64,000 nucleotides of DNA, taken from Aliivibrio fischeri. GTDB taxonomy: Bacteria; Pseudomonadota; Gammaproteobacteria; Enterobacterales; Vibrionaceae. Below the pieces are notes generated by a model. That model was not told the DNA's origin. It saw only the letters and a program-made list of their open reading frames with translations, and searched no databases. Positions 26,274-36,635 of the stretch are shown one piece after another. The stretch spans positions 1,178,001-1,242,000 of the forward strand of contig CP160629.1 in NCBI GenBank assembly GCA_038993745.2. The letters are read 5' to 3'. Numbering within the stretch: the stretch's first letter is position 1; each line of letters begins with the position of its first letter. Both the position numbers and the translations under genes were made by a program.

Positions 26274-27917
26274 TTAAATTTTAAAGAATGCCAGCTCTTC
26301 TTTTTGTGAAACAGCCAGTTGTGATAGTTCTTTTGCGGCTTGTTGAGTTTGATTAATCGCAGCTACATTTTGATTAACAAGATCAAAGGTGTTGGTTGTA
26401 TTTAATGCGATTCGTTCTGTGAGTGTGAACTGCTCTTGAGAGGTGCTAGCCACTAAGGTGTTCATCTTCGATATAGATTGAACCGAATTCTCAATGTAGC
26501 TGAAAGAGGATTTTACATTCTCTGATAAAGCCACAGACTCTTGAATAAGTTCCACGTTACTTATCATGTTGTCGTTTGCTTTTTCAGATTGAGCTTGCAG
26601 TTGAGCGATAATTTCTTGAATACTTTGTGTTGATTCTTGAGTTTTTGATGCAAGATTACGAACCTCATCAGCAACCACGGCAAAGCCTCGACCATATTCA
26701 CCAGCACGAGCCGCCTCAATTGCAGCATTAAGTGCTAATAAATTTGTTTGGTCTGAAATGGTACTGATAACTGCAGTTACTTCCCCAATGTCCATTGCAT
26801 TGGTTTTTAGTTCAGCAATCATACTCGCGGTTAGTTGTACCGATTCATTGATTTTTTGAGTCAAATGAATCGACTCATCTAAGGTTTGGTTGCCTTGAGA
26901 AACACTGTCTATTGCTTTACTCACTTCTTCTTCAGCGTGAACTGCATTAGATGTTACTTCTTTTGACGTTGTCGATAGCTCACTGATTGCGTGTGAAATC
27001 TCTTCAACTTGGGCTAATTCATGTTGAGCATTATTTGCTGTGTTTTGCATCACCTCAGTTAGCTGCTCTGATGATGTTGCAACGTGAGTTGAAATATCAC
27101 TGCTATTTCTGATTGCAGCGCCGACTTTTTCATTAAGAATAATTAATGAATTGTAGATGCCAACCGCACTTGAAGCGTTATTAAAACGTTGGGATAGATT
27201 ACCTTCAGAGATCTTCTTAATCATCTCAGATAGCTCCCAAGGTTCACCACCTAAAGAAACTCTAAAACTACGCTCGATAATCAAACCAATAAATAATGAG
27301 GTAGCTAAAGCAAACATGCTAAGAATTAGCATTAATTGTTGGAAGCCACCAGCAACATTTCTTGCTTCAGGTGTAAGGATTTGGTTTCGGGTTTCTTGAT
27401 AATCAATAAACTGGTTAATGTCATCTAGCCATTGAATAAACGCAGGTCTAATCGAGTCTAAAACAACATCGGTAGTGAGTTTACCTGACTTTTTATCACG
27501 AATAACTTGGTTGATTAACGGTAATGTCGTTTTCTGAATTTTTTCGATTTTAGCTAAAATGCTGAGTTCTTCACTGGTAAATGCGATACCATCTTGGCGC
27601 ATTTTTTTCATTTGCGCTTCTGAATCACGATAGAAGGTTTGTAATCGGTTAATCTCTTTTTCTAAATGTGATATTTCTTGTGGGGTTCTTGCGATAGCAA
27701 TATCTCTAATAGCAATTGCACGGTCATGTACACTGCCACGGTAATTGATTGCATAGCGTTGTTTAACTGAATTAATGTCAGTCATTTCAGTTAAAGTATG
27801 ATCAATAATATTTACTTTTTGTATTCCTAAAATGGTAAGTAGAAGCATTAGGAATAAAGTAATACCAAATCCTATTATTAAGCGAGCGCGAATAGTTAGC
27901 TTTGAAAATTTGTCCAA
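26274..27917 (-). CDS. Methyl-accepting chemotaxis protein, four-helix-bundle sensor
   Basis: A 547-residue chemoreceptor: membrane helix about 10-30, periplasmic four-helix-bundle-like domain (about 35-185; [21 protein letters not shown]), membrane helix about 190-212, HAMP-like region, and the signalling hairpin with the conserved tip ([31 protein letters not shown]). No C-terminal CheR-tethering pentapeptide. The only good start is TTG at 27917, with AAGAG about 10 nt upstream. The signalling half is very similar to that of the next receptor, so one probably arose by duplication and sensor swap. The ligand is unknown. Confidence 0.93.
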   Translation of the reverse strand: MDKFSKLTIRARLIIGFGITLFLMLLLTILGIQKVNIIDHTLTEMTDINSVKQRYAINYRGSVHDRAIAIRDIAIARTPQEISHLEKEINRLQTFYRDSEAQMKKMRQDGIAFTSEELSILAKIEKIQKTTLPLINQVIRDKKSGKLTTDVVLDSIRPAFIQWLDDINQFIDYQETRNQILTPEARNVAGGFQQLMLILSMFALATSLFIGLIIERSFRVSLGGEPWELSEMIKKISEGNLSQRFNNASSAVGIYNSLIILNEKVGAAIRNSSDISTHVATSSEQLTEVMQNTANNAQHELAQVEEISHAISELSTTSKEVTSNAVHAEEEVSKAIDSVSQGNQTLDESIHLTQKINESVQLTASMIAELKTNAMDIGEVTAVISTISDQTNLLALNAAIEAARAGEYGRGFAVVADEVRNLASKTQESTQSIQEIIAQLQAQSEKANDNMISNVELIQESVALSENVKSSFSYIENSVQSISKMNTLVASTSQEQFTLTERIALNTTNTFDLVNQNVAAINQTQQAAKELSQLAVSQKEELAFFKI

Positions 27918-28141
27918 AATATATACTCTTATTTATTGTTTAAATTGTGGGGGTATATTTTTCGTTTCTAAGTGTAATATCGAAAAATAGTGTTGAGCGA
28001 CCCTTAAATCTAGTATCTAATTTTATATGCCTAATTTAAAGGCTTAATAAGCGTATTTTTTGGTATATTTTTTTAATGAAATGATGATGTTAAGTTACGT
28101 TATTATTTTCATAACTTATAATGGAAGGTAATAACTGAATA

Positions 28142-28165
28142 GCCCACTTGAGTTAACAAGTGGGC
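28142..28165 (-). terminator. Hairpin after the NIT-domain chemoreceptor
   Basis: GCCCACTTG / CAAGTGGGC, a perfect 9-bp stem with a 6-nt loop just beyond the stop on the minus strand. The T tract after it is poor (CTATT), so it may protect the transcript end as much as terminate. Confidence 0.6.
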
Positions 28166-28173
28166 ATGATAGG

Positions 28174-30180
28174 TTAACTTAATTTAAATAAAGCGATTTC
28201 AGATTTCTGCTGTTCAGCGAGTTTTGCCAACTCTTGGCTTACTAGTTGTGTTTGATGAATTGATGATACATTTTCATTGACTAAATCAAATGTACGAGTT
28301 GTATTTTTAGCGATATCTTCAGTAACAGAATATTGTTCTTGAGAAGCCGTGGCTACTAATGTGTTGATATCTGAGATGGCTTGAACTGAGTTTTCAATAT
28401 CATTGAAAGACAGTTTCACATCTTCAGCTAATACAACTGATTGCTGAATTAACGTAACATTTTCAATCATATTATTATTTGCTTTTTCTGATTGAGATTG
28501 AAGCTTTGAAATAATTTCTTGAATATGTTGTGTAGATTGTTGTGTTTTAGCTGCTAGGTTACGTACCTCATCAGCAACGACGGCAAAGCCTCGACCTTGT
28601 TCGCCGGCTCTTGCTGCTTCAATGGCAGCATTTAGGGCAAGAAGATTAGTTTGATCTGAAATAGAGCTGATCACATTAGTCACTTCACCAATGTTAACTG
28701 TATTTGCTCTTAATTCTTCAATCATTGATGCTGTTTGTTGAACAGAATCATTAATACTACGAGTTAAAGACATCGAATTTTCTAAATGCTGTTTACCAAT
28801 ATCGACATTATTAATAGCTGATTGAGCTTCTTCTTCAGCATGGGTCGCATTGGTCGTTACTTCTTTAGATGTACTCGATAGCTCACTGATTGCCGTTGAA
28901 ATTTCTTCTACTTGCGCCAACTCATGCTGAGAGTTATTTGCGGTTACTTCCATTACTACATTGGATTCTTCTGCACTGGTAGCCAGTTGGGTGCTACCAA
29001 TATCCATTTTTTGTAAAACCGAATGAAACTCAGCGAGCATTTCATTTAAATATTTAGTACTCACACCTAATTCATCTTCAGATAATACTTTAGCCCTTAT
29101 GGTTAAATCTTTATCTTTAGATACCGTTTCAATTACTTGTGATAGCTGTACAGCTTGGCCAATTAATAGTTTAGATATAATGACTGATGAAACGATAGTA
29201 ATAGATAAAATAAGCAAGATAATGAATAGGCTTGAATAAATAGCCGTATTAACTTCACTATTTAGACGTGAAATTACTTTTTCAATATCATCAACCAGTA
29301 AATCTTCGTATTGTTTAAATTCATTAATTCGATTCGTAGAGGCTTGATACCATTCGCTGCCTGATACAGTAAATTTACCAGAAACATATTGCGCATTTAC
29401 CATGTCACGGATGTTCGATACTTTTTGTGAAATGGAATCAGAGAGTATTTTATTTAAAGCATCAACTTGCTCAGAGGTTGCGTATTCGACGAATGTAGCA
29501 AGGTAGGCATTTTGAGTTGAATCAAGTGCTACAAATGTTTTGTATAAGGTTAAAGGGACAGGACCAGAACTTGATAAAATGTTATTTAAGCTGGCGCGTT
29601 CTTTTCCTGCTGATTCTTTGATCTCTAAAAATAATGAATAGTTTCTCAAGTGAGGTGTTAGTGTTCGCTCAGTTGATGTTTTAACGATCATATTACTTAA
29701 AGATAAGAACAGTCGGTTAATATCCGTATAATATTTTGCTGCATTTGATGCTGATATTGTCAAATTATCAACATTATTACGAATAGTGTTTAATTGATTT
29801 AGCTGCGTAAATATTGTCTGCATATCGTTATACACGGCAATATTTGTTTTTTGTATCGATTGTGCTTTTTCTTTTAATGATTGTAGATACGTATTTAGTA
29901 CAGAATCTGTTTCTTTTCGTTGTTCAAGCATCTCACTTTTAAAGTTTGCCCCTTTTGAACTAACAAATCCTGCAGTAGAACCTCGTTCTTTTTGAAGTTC
30001 GTGAACAATTAAACTGCCTTCAATTGAAATATCGGTCATTGAAGTAATGTCTTGCAGTTCAGAACGTAGTGAAACGGTTTTGTATAGGGTATCAAGTGAA
30101 AAGAAAAGCATCCCAATAATCGGAAGGGTAATGATTAAAAGGATTTTTTGCTTAAACGAGAGTTTTTTTATGAAATTCAT
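28174..30180 (-). CDS. Methyl-accepting chemotaxis protein with NIT sensor domain
   Basis: A 668-residue chemoreceptor: membrane helix about 12-30, a large periplasmic nitrate/nitrite-sensing (NIT) type domain (about 45-305) with its marker [19 protein letters not shown], second membrane helix about 312-335, HAMP (about 336-390), and signalling hairpin with [19 protein letters not shown]. No pentapeptide. NIT domains bind nitrate or nitrite in NasR and related proteins, but ligand identity in chemoreceptors varies. It is 257 bp upstream of the other receptor on the same strand. Confidence 0.93.
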   Translation of the reverse strand: MNFIKKLSFKQKILLIITLPIIGMLFFSLDTLYKTVSLRSELQDITSMTDISIEGSLIVHELQKERGSTAGFVSSKGANFKSEMLEQRKETDSVLNTYLQSLKEKAQSIQKTNIAVYNDMQTIFTQLNQLNTIRNNVDNLTISASNAAKYYTDINRLFLSLSNMIVKTSTERTLTPHLRNYSLFLEIKESAGKERASLNNILSSSGPVPLTLYKTFVALDSTQNAYLATFVEYATSEQVDALNKILSDSISQKVSNIRDMVNAQYVSGKFTVSGSEWYQASTNRINEFKQYEDLLVDDIEKVISRLNSEVNTAIYSSLFIILLILSITIVSSVIISKLLIGQAVQLSQVIETVSKDKDLTIRAKVLSEDELGVSTKYLNEMLAEFHSVLQKMDIGSTQLATSAEESNVVMEVTANNSQHELAQVEEISTAISELSSTSKEVTTNATHAEEEAQSAINNVDIGKQHLENSMSLTRSINDSVQQTASMIEELRANTVNIGEVTNVISSISDQTNLLALNAAIEAARAGEQGRGFAVVADEVRNLAAKTQQSTQHIQEIISKLQSQSEKANNNMIENVTLIQQSVVLAEDVKLSFNDIENSVQAISDINTLVATASQEQYSVTEDIAKNTTRTFDLVNENVSSIHQTQLVSQELAKLAEQQKSEIALFKLS

Positions 30181-30570
30181 GATGCTTAATCTTCGTAAAT
30201 AATATTTTTTGGTTATTAGTATTTGTCAATTGCATTGTGTTCGCTTTACGTGTTTTTTTCACATTTCGTTTTGCTTTCTCAAAAGCAAGAATATTTTATA
30301 TGATTAGCATTTAATCTTATCTACCACTTTAGGGTGGTTATTTATACTAAAATCAACTGAAATTACTGTTAATAATAGATTTTATGAAGGTGTTAGTTTT
30401 TTATTTTAGATGGCTTAAGATGGGGGGGATTTCAATTTTATTCTTATTATGGACTAAGTGAATTGCTGTAAAATCAATAACAAATATTCGAGATTATTTA
30501 TAACCACTGCTACCTTTTAATATAGATATAAATAAAAAGAGTAAGCTCTATATTTTAAGGAGTTCATATT
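30181..30570. other. 390-bp divergent intergenic region
   Basis: AT-rich DNA between the NIT chemoreceptor (minus) and the glutamate-receptor-like gene (plus). It must carry both promoters. A G7 tract at about 30422-30428 and the AAGGAG ribosome site at 30557-30562 are the only clear items. I see no gene or operator. Confidence 0.5.
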
Positions 30571-31671
30571 ATGCAGGGAGATAGGGTAAAGCGCTTGTGG
30601 TGTAAAGGAGTGATACGTTTATTCTCAATTCTATTGATTTTTAGTTCTTTTTTCGTACAAGCACAACCGCAATTAAAGGTGGGTGCTTATCATTGTCCTC
30701 CATTTATTTTTGAATCTAGCGCAGAGCAGTATGACGGTTTGAGTATGATTCTTTGGCAACGTATTGCTGAAATCATGCAAGTTGAATACAAGGTGAGTCA
30801 TTATGGGCTTCAAGAGTTACTCAGTGCGGCTGAAGTGGGTGAAATAGATGTAGGTGTTTCATGCATATCAATAACCCCTGACCGTGAAGAACATGTCGAT
30901 TTTTCCCATTCCTTTTATGAAACTCACCTTGCCATAGCGGTTAAAAATCGAAGTTATCTTGATTCATTCATTAGCATTATTACTAATAAAACCTTATGGA
31001 AGGCTATTGGTCTCTTCTTATTTGTAGCGATCTCAGTAGGTACTTTTTATTACTTATTAGAGCGTAAAAATAACGATAAATTATATTCGATGCCAACCAA
31101 ACGAGGACGCATAGCTGAAGCGTTTATTTTAGGTGTGTTGTTTATTACTAAAGGACCATTTAATTATTTTGAATTTAAAACATTGTCGGCAAGAGTGGTA
31201 ACGGTATTAATTGCCATGTTTTCTACCGTATTTATCGCCAGTATCACAGCAGTACTAGCAAGTTCACTCACATTAGAGCAGTTAAGGTTTGATGTAAAAG
31301 GCATCAATGATTTATCAAAAGTAAAAACGGGTGCGAAGCAAGGAACTACCGCTTCATTACTACTGAGTAATCACAGCATTGCCCACGATACCTACCAAGA
31401 TATGGATGCGCTTTTATTGGCTCTTGAAAAAGGTCAATTAGATGCCGTTGTCGCTGATGATGCTGTATTGCGATATATGATTAAGAAAGGAAAGGGAAAA
31501 GACTTATTTTTAGATTTAACGGTATTACCATATCAGTTAGAGAAGCAAAATTACGGTTTAGTATTAATTGAAAATAGTCCTTATGAAGAGAAAATTAATC
31601 GAGCACTATTACAAGTTCGAGAAACCAACGAATGGCATCAAATACTATTAGAGTATTTTGCTGAAAAATAA
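30571..31671 (+). CDS. Ionotropic glutamate receptor-like ligand-gated channel or transport protein
   Basis: A 366-residue protein with signal peptide (about 1-32), solute-binding lobe S1 (34-130; LKVGAYHCPPFIFE, CISITPDREEHVDFS), membrane helix (143-163), re-entrant pore-like loop (182-198; GVLFITKGPFNYF), membrane helix (206-230) and lobe S2 (240-366; VKTGAKQGTTASL, LDAVVADDAVLRY). This S1-M1-P-M2-S2 order is that of prokaryotic glutamate receptors such as GluR0. The K-channel filter TVGYG is absent, so ion selectivity, or even channel function, is uncertain. Strong ribosome site AAGGAG. Lies next to two chemoreceptors but is divergent from them. Confidence 0.85.
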   Translation: MQGDRVKRLWCKGVIRLFSILLIFSSFFVQAQPQLKVGAYHCPPFIFESSAEQYDGLSMILWQRIAEIMQVEYKVSHYGLQELLSAAEVGEIDVGVSCISITPDREEHVDFSHSFYETHLAIAVKNRSYLDSFISIITNKTLWKAIGLFLFVAISVGTFYYLLERKNNDKLYSMPTKRGRIAEAFILGVLFITKGPFNYFEFKTLSARVVTVLIAMFSTVFIASITAVLASSLTLEQLRFDVKGINDLSKVKTGAKQGTTASLLLSNHSIAHDTYQDMDALLLALEKGQLDAVVADDAVLRYMIKKGKGKDLFLDLTVLPYQLEKQNYGLVLIENSPYEEKINRALLQVRETNEWHQILLEYFAEK

Positions 31672-31760
31672 CAGAATTTGGTGAGTAAAAAGTATCAGGT
31701 TTAGGTTGTGTCACGTATTATTGAAATTGCGACAATATAGAGTGAATTTAGGAGTAATTG

Positions 31761-32462
31761 ATGTCGAGTATGTACACAACATTCGCAGAGCGATATGACA
31801 ATGTGGTTCAAGATAATATTTATAATGCATACCTAGAAAGACCGTCACTACAGGCTATGTTAGGTGATGTGAACGGTTGTGATGTGATTGATCTTGGCTG
31901 TGGTTCTGGTGTTTATGCCGATTATTTTATTCATCGTGGGGTAGCAAAGCTAACTTGTATCGATTTCTCACCGAATATGATTGAAATTGTTAAGCGAAAA
32001 TTTGGTGATCGAGTTACCGCTTATGCACAAGATGCGTCTATTGGGTTAATAAGAGAAGCAAGTGAAAGCGCTGATTTGATTATTTCTCCATTGATGATTC
32101 ATTATTTAGAAGATCTCTCGGTACTTTTTAATGATGTTGCTCGTGTTTTAAAAAATGGTGGAAGCTTTGCTTTTTCTACTCATCATCCGTTTGCTGACTT
32201 TGAGTGCACATTATCAGGAAACTATTTTGAAAGAGAATTCATTACTGAAATGTGGAATACCGTTGGCGAGCCAGTTGAAGTGACATTCTATCGTCGTTCA
32301 TTAACAGAAATAATGAATGCAATTACAGATAGTGGTTTAGTTGTAACGCAGTTATCTGAAGGCAAAGTGGCTGAAGAAGTAAAACATTTATCTCTAGAAA
32401 AATATGAGTATTTATCTAAAAACCCTAATTTCATTTTTATCAAATGCCAAAAGCTAGTTTAG
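31761..32462 (+). CDS. Class I SAM-dependent methyltransferase
   Basis: A 233-residue cytosolic methyltransferase with a Rossmann fold: motif I VIDLGCGSGVYADYF, then the acidic CIDFSPNMIE motif II and YAQDAS, and a motif around SADLIISPLMIHYLED. The ATG at 31761 has AGGAG at 6 nt; a TTG just upstream is in frame but less suited. The substrate is unknown; ubiquinone/menaquinone-type methyltransferases and small-molecule enzymes share this pattern. Followed by a LysR gene 60 bp downstream. Confidence 0.88.
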   Translation: MSSMYTTFAERYDNVVQDNIYNAYLERPSLQAMLGDVNGCDVIDLGCGSGVYADYFIHRGVAKLTCIDFSPNMIEIVKRKFGDRVTAYAQDASIGLIREASESADLIISPLMIHYLEDLSVLFNDVARVLKNGGSFAFSTHHPFADFECTLSGNYFEREFITEMWNTVGEPVEVTFYRRSLTEIMNAITDSGLVVTQLSEGKVAEEVKHLSLEKYEYLSKNPNFIFIKCQKLV

Positions 32463-32522
32463 TCTTACCATCTAGTGTTACTATCTGCGCCCAATTTTCC
32501 TTTGAGTTTGAGGAGCAGATAG

Positions 32523-33458
32523 ATGCATGACCGAGCGAGTCAAATGGTGATATTTTACGCCTTAGCGAAAGCTGGGAGTTTTACTGCTGCAGCAAAGCAA
32601 ATGGGTGTATCAACCTCACATGTCAGTAAGCAACTTGGTGCTTTAGAAGAAACGCTTAATCTAAAATTGGTGCATAGAACGACACGCTCTCTTATTCTAA
32701 CGGATGCGGGACAACAGTTTTTTCTGTATTGCGAGACCATTTATAATGCAATGACAGAAGCAAGTGCCATTATGGATGATGAACGAGATGAAGTCGCAGG
32801 TATTCTACGTTTAGGTTTATCCCAATCATTTGGCACTATGCATATCATTCCGGCTATTGATAAGTTGCGAAACCAATACCCTGATTTACAAGTTGAAGTT
32901 CGCTTATTTGATCATCAAGCTGACATGTTAAAAGATGGTTTAGATTTATGGGTAACTAATTTTGAAGACTTGCCTGAAGGTTATGTTGCACAGCGTTTAG
33001 CTGATTCTAATTTTGTTTTAGCGGCATCTCCTGATTACCTTATTGATAAAAAAGTTCCGCATCATCCTTTGGATCTTGTTGAGCATAATTGTCTTACTTA
33101 CCAGAGTCGCTATCGTGATTACAGTAATTGGGATTTTAGTAAGGGTAATGAATCTCTATGCGTAAAGGTATCTGGTAATTATCGAGTTGATTTAGCTGAG
33201 GCTGTTAGAGATGCAACCATATCAGGGTGGGGTATTGCTTATTTAGCCAGTTATTTGCTAACTAATGAGTTTAATGATGGCAAACTCATTCAATTATTAC
33301 CGGATTGGAAAGCAAGTCAGAAAATGCCGATTTATGCGGTATACCCAAGTCGAAAACACCTTCCAAGAAAGATAAGTGCGGTCATCGATTTTCTTCGTGA
33401 ACATATAGGCCAACCGCCATATTGGGATAAAGCGCTCATGAAGCGAGTGAAGTTGTAA
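32523..33458 (+). CDS. LysR-family transcriptional regulator
   Basis: A 311-residue LysR protein: helix-turn-helix at about 18-60 (GSFTAAAKQMGVSTSHVSKQL), effector domain 90-300. GAGGAG is upstream of the ATG. C-terminal LPRKISAVIDFLREHIG and PYWDK show it to be a paralogue of the LysR at 2453. The neighbour upstream is a methyltransferase on the same strand and could be co-transcribed. Targets unknown. Confidence 0.9.
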   Translation: MHDRASQMVIFYALAKAGSFTAAAKQMGVSTSHVSKQLGALEETLNLKLVHRTTRSLILTDAGQQFFLYCETIYNAMTEASAIMDDERDEVAGILRLGLSQSFGTMHIIPAIDKLRNQYPDLQVEVRLFDHQADMLKDGLDLWVTNFEDLPEGYVAQRLADSNFVLAASPDYLIDKKVPHHPLDLVEHNCLTYQSRYRDYSNWDFSKGNESLCVKVSGNYRVDLAEAVRDATISGWGIAYLASYLLTNEFNDGKLIQLLPDWKASQKMPIYAVYPSRKHLPRKISAVIDFLREHIGQPPYWDKALMKRVKL

Positions 33459-33470
33459 CGTTTGCTATTC

Positions 33471-33520
33471 CTCATTGATTGAATTTCATACTTTAAATTG
33501 TTGCCTTTTTAATCAATGAG
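33471..33520. repeat. Widely spaced perfect inverted repeat after the LysR gene
   Basis: CTCATTGATT and AATCAATGAG are perfect complements separated by 30 bp, directly after the stop codon. No T tract follows the second arm, though CTTTTT lies inside the loop. It may be a weak terminator or an operator. Confidence 0.4.
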
Positions 33521-33626
33521 TTATATCGATTATGTGCCGTGAAATAAATATCTTTTCCATATGGAAACAATCTTATTTCTGATTGTTTTTATTACAAGAA
33601 ATCAATCAGTTAATTGCTGCTCATAA

Positions 33627-33642
33627 TGTGACCTATGTCTCA
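33627..33642. promoter_or_regulatory. Predicted CRP site upstream of the nucleoside transporter
   Basis: TGTGACCTATGTCTCA differs from the TGTGA-N6-TCACA core at a single visible position, and the flanks (AA...TT) also fit. It is 87-102 bp before the start codon, a usual spacing for activation. Nucleoside carriers are commonly CRP-activated. Confidence 0.6.
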
Positions 33643-33671
33643 TTAACAGAGTGGTAGCAAAGTCGACTTGC

Positions 33672-33687
33672 ACGCAAACCTTTGCGG
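33672..33687. promoter_or_regulatory. Predicted PurR operator
   Basis: ACGCAAACCTTTGCGG matches the PurR box ACGCAAACGTTTGCGT at 14 of 16 positions and contains a 6-bp inverted repeat CGCAAA / TTTGCG. It lies 42 bp upstream of the start codon of the nucleoside carrier, a repressing position. It suggests purine control of nucleoside uptake. Confidence 0.75.
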
Positions 33688-33728
33688 ATTAGAATGCGAA
33701 CTCATTTTCGATAGCATAGGTTTCTATC

Positions 33729-34934
33729 ATGACATCTTTACTTGGTATTTTTGCCATTTTACTGTTTGCTTATTTGTGTTCGACTGACCGCCGTAACATC
33801 CCTCTTAGAACTGTCTCTTTGGCGTTTGGACTGCAAATTATTTTTGCCTTATTGGTTCTATATGTTCCTGCTGGTAAAGAAGTTTTAAACTCTGTTACAG
33901 CAGGCGTATCAGGCGTGATTGATTATGGTCAACAAGGTATTGCCTTTTTATTCGGTGGTTTAGCTACTGGCAAAGTTGGCTTTGTATTTGCCATTAATGT
34001 GCTTGGTATTATCATTTTCTTCTCGGCACTCATTTCTGCGCTTTACCACATCGGTGTGATGCCTAAAGTGATTAATTTCATTGGTGGTGGATTACAACGT
34101 CTACTTGGTACAGGACGTGCAGAATCCCTTGCTGCAACGGCTAATATCTTTGTTAGTATGGTAGAAGCTCCATTAGTTGTTCGACCTTACTTAAAGCACA
34201 TGAGTGATTCTCAGTTCTTTGCTGTGATGACATGTGGCCTAGCTTCTGTAGCTGGCGGAACCATGGTTGGTTATGCATCATTAGGTGTGGATCTAAACTT
34301 CCTTATCTCTGCTGCATTCATGTCTGCACCAGCAGGATTATTAATGGCTAAGATGATGGTTCCACCGGGTGATGAAGCAAATAATGATGATGAAATCACC
34401 TCTGTTGAGATTGATCATGCAACTAATGTATTTGAAGCATTAGCTGATGGTGCTATGTCTGGCTTGCGTATCGCTGTTGCGGTAGGTACGACGTTATTAG
34501 CGTTTGTCAGTGTGATTGCTTTACTTAACGGCTTACTAGGGCACGTTGGTGATATCTTTGGTATCAAACTAAGTTTTGAATTAATTCTTGGTTACTTGTT
34601 TGCTCCTGTAGCTTTCATCTTAGGTGTGCCATGGAATGAAGCGATTCTTGCTGGTTCATTAATCGGTAATAAGATCGTGGTAAATGAATTTGTTGCCTTT
34701 ATTCAATTAATGGAAGTGAAAGATCAACTAAGCCCACATTCTGTTGCGATAGTTACATTCGCACTGTGCGGTTTTGCAAATATTTCAACCATGGCAATTT
34801 TGATTGGTGGTTTAGGTAGTCTTGTTCCTGAACGTCGTCCATTTATTGCGAGAATGGGTTTCAGAGCGATTACCGCAGGTGTACTAGCTAACTTAATGAG
34901 TGCAGCGATCGCTGGTGTGATTTTGTCACTTTAA
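33729..34934 (+). CDS. Concentrative nucleoside transporter (CNT family)
   Basis: A 401-residue inner-membrane nucleoside:cation symporter. It follows V. cholerae VcCNT and E. coli NupX more than Nup[17 protein letters not shown] (first hairpin motif), [31 protein letters not shown] (second hairpin), [25 protein letters not shown] and [22 protein letters not shown]. Monocistronic with its own terminator. PurR and CRP boxes upstream imply repression by purines and activation under carbon limitation. Confidence 0.93.
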   Translation: MTSLLGIFAILLFAYLCSTDRRNIPLRTVSLAFGLQIIFALLVLYVPAGKEVLNSVTAGVSGVIDYGQQGIAFLFGGLATGKVGFVFAINVLGIIIFFSALISALYHIGVMPKVINFIGGGLQRLLGTGRAESLAATANIFVSMVEAPLVVRPYLKHMSDSQFFAVMTCGLASVAGGTMVGYASLGVDLNFLISAAFMSAPAGLLMAKMMVPPGDEANNDDEITSVEIDHATNVFEALADGAMSGLRIAVAVGTTLLAFVSVIALLNGLLGHVGDIFGIKLSFELILGYLFAPVAFILGVPWNEAILAGSLIGNKIVVNEFVAFIQLMEVKDQLSPHSVAIVTFALCGFANISTMAILIGGLGSLVPERRPFIARMGFRAITAGVLANLMSAAIAGVILSL

Positions 34935-34960
34935 GTTAATTGCTTAATTTCAAATAAAGA

Positions 34961-34998
34961 AAAGGTTGCGATCAAAAAGTCGCAACCTTTATTTTTTC
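34961..34998 (+). terminator. Rho-independent terminator after the nucleoside transporter
   Basis: AAAGGTTGCGA pairs with TCGCAACCTTT (8-nt loop), then ATTTTTT. Ends where the 7-bp tandem repeat begins. Confidence 0.92.
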
Positions 34999-35074
34999 TA
35001 GTCCCTAGTCCCTAGTCCCTAGTCCCTAGTCCCTAGTCCCTAGTCCCTAGTCCCTAGTCCCTAGTCCCTAGTCC
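34998..35074. repeat. Tandem repeat: 11 perfect copies of CTAGTCC
   Basis: Eleven perfect head-to-tail copies of the 7-mer CTAGTCC, followed by a degenerate twelfth copy (CTAGTTC). The latter supplies the stop codon (TAG on the minus strand) of the convergent bax gene. The array lies between two converging genes, contains the rare tetranucleotide CTAG in each unit, and a 7-bp unit puts stop codons in every frame. Likely a slippage-prone locus with variable copy number. Confidence 0.97.
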
Positions 35075-35982
35075 CTAGTTCTCAAATCTCACTCGAATCG
35101 GCGTTGAGCTATCAAATGTGACCTGATCAAAACTATCTAATTTATGATGCTTAATTAATGCTTGCAGATTCTCAACATAAGCTTCACCACGGGTAGAGTA
35201 GTGAGATAAAGACTCGACTAGCTCATAACCTGATAATTTCCCTTCTGCGCTTAGTTGTTGGCGTAGTTTCCAAAGATCTTTATAAGCAGACGTGGTGTTT
35301 AAGTTATACATGTAGCGTGCAGTACCTGCGAATAAATTGTCGAATGCTGCAACTTTTACATGGCCGCCAGGAGTACTTAAATATTTGCCACCTTTAGACG
35401 ATAGATGTTCGCCATATAAGCTATTGCCATTAATTGCAAAATAACTGGTTCCCCAACCACTCTCATCGATACCTTGTGCCAATACCATTCCTACTGGAAT
35501 CACATTTAGACGTAAGAGTAGGTCATCAATATTTTGGTTTTTACGAAGTAAGAATCCATTAGGTTATGCATCCATAATGTTTCTTCTTTTGTCCATTCAC
35601 TCGTTGGACGTTTAGAAAGGGCAATTACTTCCTCTCTAACAGCACTAATGTGTTCATTTACTTTAATAATTGTTGGTAACAATAAACGAATAAATCCTGA
35701 GATCTTTTCTTGAACAGGAAGCGCATTTAAATCATGCGGCAGATTCTCTACAAAAAAAGTCGGCATAGAGCGTTCTTCGATAACATGGTCTAATGAATAT
35801 TGGTGAGTCGTAAATTCCTTAATAAGAGATTGTGCAGAATCAAGAGTCGTTACTTTTACATCAGGGTAGGGTGAGCTTATCTTTTCGGGCGATAACGGAA
35901 GGTTTGTATCGGCTAAGCAAATTGAAGAGATGAAAAAAAGCAGAGAAGCAAAAATATGTTTTAACGTTTTAGATAAAGACAT
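35075..35982 (-). pseudogene. bax: Bax-like glucosaminidase-domain protein, frameshifted
   Basis: Exported protein (signal peptide, about residues 1-25 from the ATG at 35982, ending CLADT) with a C-terminal glucosaminidase (flagellar FlgJ/LytB-like) domain: VIPVGMVLAQGIDESGWGTS, with the presumed catalytic Glu in DESGWG, plus NSLYGEH. It should cleave peptidoglycan glycan strands. The frame is lost near 35540: SYFVK continues in the next frame as NQNIDDLLLRLNV and joins the domain; an A5 tract needs a sixth A. Restored length about 302 residues, near E. coli Bax (274). The stop lies in the first unit of the 7-bp repeat. Confidence 0.87.
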
Positions 35983-36074
35983 AAATGAAGTTCCATATTT
36001 CAAATAGATAATAACATGGGATTATCTTTAGGTTATTTGTATTGTCCCAGAAAAATCAATTAGAGGGGCGATCG

Positions 36075-36104
36075 AAAACGGTGCTGTAATTAGCACCGTT
36101 TTTT
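36075..36104. terminator. Rho-independent terminator after ppiB
   Basis: AAAACGGTGCT / AGCACCGTTTT with a 6-nt loop; T6 on the plus strand and T4 on the minus strand. Given its place 24 bp beyond the ppiB stop, it should end the bla-ppiB transcripts; on the plus strand no upstream gene needs it. Confidence 0.78.
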
Positions 36105-36127
36105 GTTTTATCGGGTGATTTCGGGGG

Positions 36128-36625
36128 TTATTCGCCTACGATAGTCACTTTCTCGATAACAATACTCTCTTTTGGAACATCGTCAAACTCACCGATGGAT
36201 TTAGTTTTGATTTTTGCTATTTTCTTAACCACATCCATGCCCATTGTCACTTCGCCAAATACAGCATAACCCCAACCTGCATTGGTAGTTGCTGTATGGT
36301 CAAGGAACGTATTGTTAGCAATATTAATAAAAAACTCGCTTGTTGCAGAGTGCGGTGCATCAGTACGAGCCATTGCAATAGTACCGTTTAAGTTTTTTAA
36401 ACCGCGATTCGCTTCATTAACGATAGGTGCACGCATCTCTTTTTCTTGCATATCAGCAGTAAAACCACCGCCTTGAATCATAAAACCTTTGATAACACGG
36501 TGAAAAATGGTGCCTTCGTAGAAACCATCTTGGCAATATTTTAAAAAGTTCTTTGAGCTAACAGGTGCTTTCTCTTTGTTTAGCTCAATGTGAATATCAC
36601 CAAAGTTGGTAGTAAAAATGATCAT
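36128..36625 (-). CDS. ppiB: Cyclophilin-type peptidyl-prolyl cis-trans isomerase B
   Basis: A 165-residue cytoplasmic cyclophilin. Start set at [16 protein letters not shown]; a longer in-frame extension overlaps the beta-lactamase gene and is not needed. Active-site motif [13 protein letters not shown], then [21 protein letters not shown] and a GYAVFGEV segment, as in E. coli PpiB (164 residues). It speeds proline isomerisation in protein folding. The bla stop codon lies about 10 bp upstream on the same strand. Confidence 0.95.
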   Translation of the reverse strand: MIIFTTNFGDIHIELNKEKAPVSSKNFLKYCQDGFYEGTIFHRVIKGFMIQGGGFTADMQEKEMRAPIVNEANRGLKNLNGTIAMARTDAPHSATSEFFINIANNTFLDHTATTNAGWGYAVFGEVTMGMDVVKKIAKIKTKSIGEFDDVPKESIVIEKVTIVGE

Positions 36626-36635
36626 AATTTTGTTC

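Noticed and set aside
33471..33520. Intrinsic terminator from the widely spaced inverted repeat
   Set aside because: A 30-nt loop and no T tract after the stem make this weak; listed only as a repeat.
34998..35080. CRISPR-like appearance of the repeated units
   Set aside because: Units are contiguous 7-mers with no spacers, and no cas genes are present.
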